Below the pieces are notes generated by a model that saw nothing but the letters and a program-made list of their open reading frames with translations, searched no databases and was not told where the DNA came from. From NCBI GenBank assembly GCA_002691835.1, contig NZJA01000150.1, forward strand, positions 20,907 through 28,748: 7,842 nt of DNA. The letters are read 5' to 3'. The first letter of the stretch is position 1, and each line of letters begins with the position of its first letter. The DNA is from Planctomycetota bacterium. GTDB lineage: Bacteria; Planctomycetota; UBA8108; UBA1146. Below are positions 7,021 to 7,842 of this stretch, one piece after another. The translations under genes were made by a program, and so were the position numbers.

Positions 7021-7260
7021 TTGCCTCTCTGGATGACAGAACGCCAGTCTCCCGATCTTGACTCCGAAACCCTCCGGGATACGATACTCTGCTGTTTGAA
7101 AGACCGCCGAAACGAGTGGCCGTCCACCAGTTGGACTGGCCGGTTGCTGGGTGGATTCGAGAGAAACCTGCAGTTTTCCGGCTGGCCTTTCCCTCATCAG
7201 GGAGCCGCGGCGGATGCCGAGGAGCGACCGGAAGCTGAACCCGAAAATGCAGACTTGTGA
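7021..7260 (+). CDS. Possible small protein of unknown function, divergent from the repeat-protein gene
   Basis: A 79-residue reading frame that I do not recognise. From the TTG at 7021 it reads M-P-L-W-M-T-E-R-Q-S-P-D-L and continues with an ordinary soluble composition, ending in an acidic Ala/Glu/Pro tail. Its central part (D-S-E-T-L-R-D-T-I-L-C-C-L-K-D-R) looks helical. The TTG is favoured by AGGGG (7010-7014) 6 nt upstream; an ATG at 7033 is in frame but has no ribosome site. It overlaps the far N-terminal extension of the minus gene in antisense (6955-7197), and only one of the two is likely to be real. In its favour: natural-looking composition and a same-strand neighbour 9 nt downstream with a good ribosome site. 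No conserved domain or membrane segment is visible. Confidence 0.4.
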   Translation: MPLWMTERQSPDLDSETLRDTILCCLKDRRNEWPSTSWTGRLLGGFERNLQFSGWPFPHQGAAADAEERPEAEPENADL

Positions 7261-7269
7261 GGAGAAGGT

Positions 7270-7413
7270 GTGAGAGAGGGCCGTGTCAGAAGTGGCACAG
7301 TCGAGACTCTTTCGTCAATCTTCGCAGGCGCTCATGAAGGGGACAGGGGTGAGGCGATGGACCGAACTGAAGTCACAGAAGTGATTTCACGGGTGATTCG
7401 GGATATGGCCTGA
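7270..7413 (+). CDS. Possible 47-residue protein following the 7021-7260 frame
   Basis: GTG at 7270 with GAGGAG (7259-7264) 5 nt upstream opens a 47-residue frame ending at TGA 7411-7413. The C-terminal part (M-D-R-T-E-V-T-E-V-I-S-R-V-I-R-D-M-A) looks like an amphipathic helix; the rest is Gly/Arg/Ser/Glu-rich and I do not recognise it. It is in the same reading frame as the preceding small ORF, divided from it only by TGA at 7258-7260, so it is either a second cistron, a readthrough extension, or the tail of a gene broken by one stop. An internal ATG at 7357 would give only 18 residues. Confidence 0.35.
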   Translation: MREGRVRSGTVETLSSIFAGAHEGDRGEAMDRTEVTEVISRVIRDMA

Positions 7414-7421
7414 TGTTTGCA
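7406..7421 (+). promoter_or_regulatory. Candidate sigma54 (-24/-12) promoter
   Basis: TGGCCTGATGTTTGCA matches the sigma54 consensus TGGCACGNNNNTTGCW at 10 of 12 fixed positions, with the invariant GG (7407-7408) and GC (7419-7420) separated by exactly 10 bases. Transcription would start near 7432 and run right. A match this good is expected about once by chance in a window of this size on both strands, so the case depends on its intergenic position and on the sigma54 activator encoded at 3225-4283. No clear activator-binding palindrome was found in the 150 nt upstream. Confidence 0.4.
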
Positions 7422-7445
7422 CTTAGAGTGGGAGAGTCCTTTTTT

Positions 7446-7505
7446 AGGGGATCCTTTCAGCGCTGACGCAGACGAGTCCCCTTTACGGGTCCCCTTTGCT
7501 GGGGA
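7446..7505 (+). repeat. Repeated TCCCCTTT elements with alternative GC-rich pairings
   Basis: GTCCCCTTT occurs twice, 13 nt apart (7476-7484 and 7489-7497). AGGGGA at 7446-7451 can pair with either TCCCCT, while GGGGA at 7501-7505 can pair with the second TCCCC (7490-7494) across a 6-nt loop. Two alternative RNA folds are therefore possible just downstream of the predicted sigma54 start site. Functional meaning is unknown, and short GC-rich complementarity can arise by chance. Confidence 0.3.
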
Positions 7506-7584
7506 AGATCGAATTCATCCCGGACTTTCGGGTTTGCGGTCGGTATGAGCAGCCGTCTTTTCAGAAGTTGTGGATCTTGCGAGG

Positions 7585-7603
7585 GCTGATCTTGAAGATC
7601 AGC
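7585..7603. repeat. Perfect 19-bp palindrome
   Basis: GCTGATCTTGAAGATCAGC is perfectly self-complementary around a central G (nine-base arms). It is the longest uninterrupted palindrome I found. Such symmetry suits a homodimeric DNA-binding protein or a tight RNA hairpin. No T-run follows, so it is not an obvious terminator. Confidence 0.55.
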
Positions 7604-7747
7604 ATTCGTGAAGTCGAGTCGGTTCCTGCTGGTCACGGCATTGGACCATCAGCGGCATTGTTTCATCTGCGGCAACAAGTCGTAGTGACGGTGTTGTGAA
7701 ACGTGGTGAATGTGCCATGAAAACTGTGCCGAGTTGAAGGTACAGGA

Positions 7748-7842
7748 TTGGCTGAGAACCGATTTTCTGAGGACATGAAATTGAAGGAAATGAAGCAGAC
7801 AGCCTCGGCTTTGGAGGTCCCACTCCAAAGGTCGCTAGGTCC
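7748..7842 (+). CDS. Possible 5' end of a gene running off the window
   Basis: TTG at 7748 with GAAGG (7736-7740) 7 nt upstream opens a frame that stays open to the last base: 31 codons reading M-A-E-N-R-F-S-E-D-M-K-L-K-E-M and then a mixed stretch. In-frame alternatives are ATG 7775 (GAGG only 2 nt away) and TTG 7781 (GAGG 8 nt away). The composition is natural for a soluble protein, but the piece is too short to identify. If real, it could be transcribed from the sigma54-like promoter about 330 nt upstream. Confidence 0.4.
   Translation, partial: MAENRFSEDMKLKEMKQTASALEVPLQRSLG
7809..7830 (+). repeat. Perfect 8-bp stem-loop near the right edge
   Basis: CTTTGGAG (7809-7816) and CTCCAAAG (7823-7830) pair perfectly around a 6-nt loop. 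It lies inside the possible partial gene at 7748, so it may be chance symmetry in a coding stretch, or it may argue that this end of the window is a structured RNA instead. Confidence 0.35.

Larger units (their letters stand above)
7414..7747. other. Stretch without a convincing gene
   Basis: About 330 nt in which I see no credible protein. Plus-strand and minus-strand frames of about 70 codons exist (7496-7699 and 7599-7823) but lack a ribosome site and have unconvincing composition. It holds the start region predicted for the sigma54-like promoter, a run of six T at 7440-7445, a GC-rich repeat/hairpin cluster and a perfect palindrome. It may be a long leader, an untranslated RNA or plain intergenic DNA. 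No tRNA-like arms or other known RNA family were recognised. Confidence 0.4.

Noticed and set aside
7125..7141. TTGGACTGGCCGGTTGC, another sigma54-like match
   Set aside because: The GG-to-GC spacing is one base too long for a -24/-12 promoter.
7496..7699. A 67-codon plus-strand frame from TTG 7496
   Set aside because: No ribosome site, and it runs through the hairpin and the 19-bp palindrome with unconvincing composition.
7599..7823. A 74-codon minus-strand frame at the right edge
   Set aside because: No ribosome site and unlikely composition; it overlaps a better plus-strand candidate.
1..7842. CRISPR array, insertion sequence, tRNA or rRNA
   Set aside because: No regularly spaced repeats, transposase motifs, terminal inverted repeats or tRNA arms were seen on either strand.

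Overview
Overall: the window is bacterial DNA of roughly even base composition, most likely from a Planctomycetota bacterium. The best evidence is the large minus-strand gene. Its protein is a membrane-anchored member of the terpenoid-cyclase/squalene-hopene-like repeat family, with a C-terminal 'GSWDP...GGRVTQTALGILTFETYFRY' block and an upstream 'MYYWYTATLALFHMGGESWDLWN' block. Both are very like the prenyltransferase/squalene-oxidase-repeat proteins that are abundant in Planctomycetota. Two genes use TTG starts with good ribosome binding sites. The assignment rests on recognised protein style, not on a database search.

Plus strand, left part (1-4283): the window opens inside the C-terminal half of a chromosome segregation SMC ATPase, with coiled coil followed by the C-terminal ABC head. 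After a 215-nt gap holding two hairpin-forming sequences comes a tightly coupled three-gene regulatory operon with 4-nt stop/start overlaps (TTGA, then ATGA). Its genes are (i) a short AAA+ protein related to sigma54 activators but stripped of the sigma54-contact loop, the Walker B aspartate, the arginine-finger segment and the DNA-binding domain; (ii) a receiver/HD-GYP response regulator with every catalytic motif intact (cyclic-di-GMP phosphodiesterase); (iii) an intact sigma54 activator (AAA+ plus Fis-type HTH) with no receiver domain. No histidine kinase is present. The pairing of a degenerate and an intact activator around a c-di-GMP hydrolase is the most interesting feature here.

Minus strand, middle (4322-6954): an inner-membrane protein with one N-terminal membrane helix and a C-terminal PDZ-like domain resembling type II secretion GspC; then, 188 nt upstream of it, the large repeat protein. 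The leader of the GspC-like gene carries two 18-bp tandem repeats. The operon and the GspC-like gene converge across 38 nt containing palindromic sequence.

Right part (6955-7842): weakly supported small plus-strand ORFs (7021-7260 and 7270-7413) lie in one reading frame separated by a single TGA. They compete with the annotatable N-terminus of the large minus gene. A sigma54-like -24/-12 sequence sits at 7406-7421, facing right into about 330 nt without a convincing gene; this stretch holds a perfect 19-bp palindrome and GC-rich hairpin potential. A possible gene start at 7748 runs off the end of the window.
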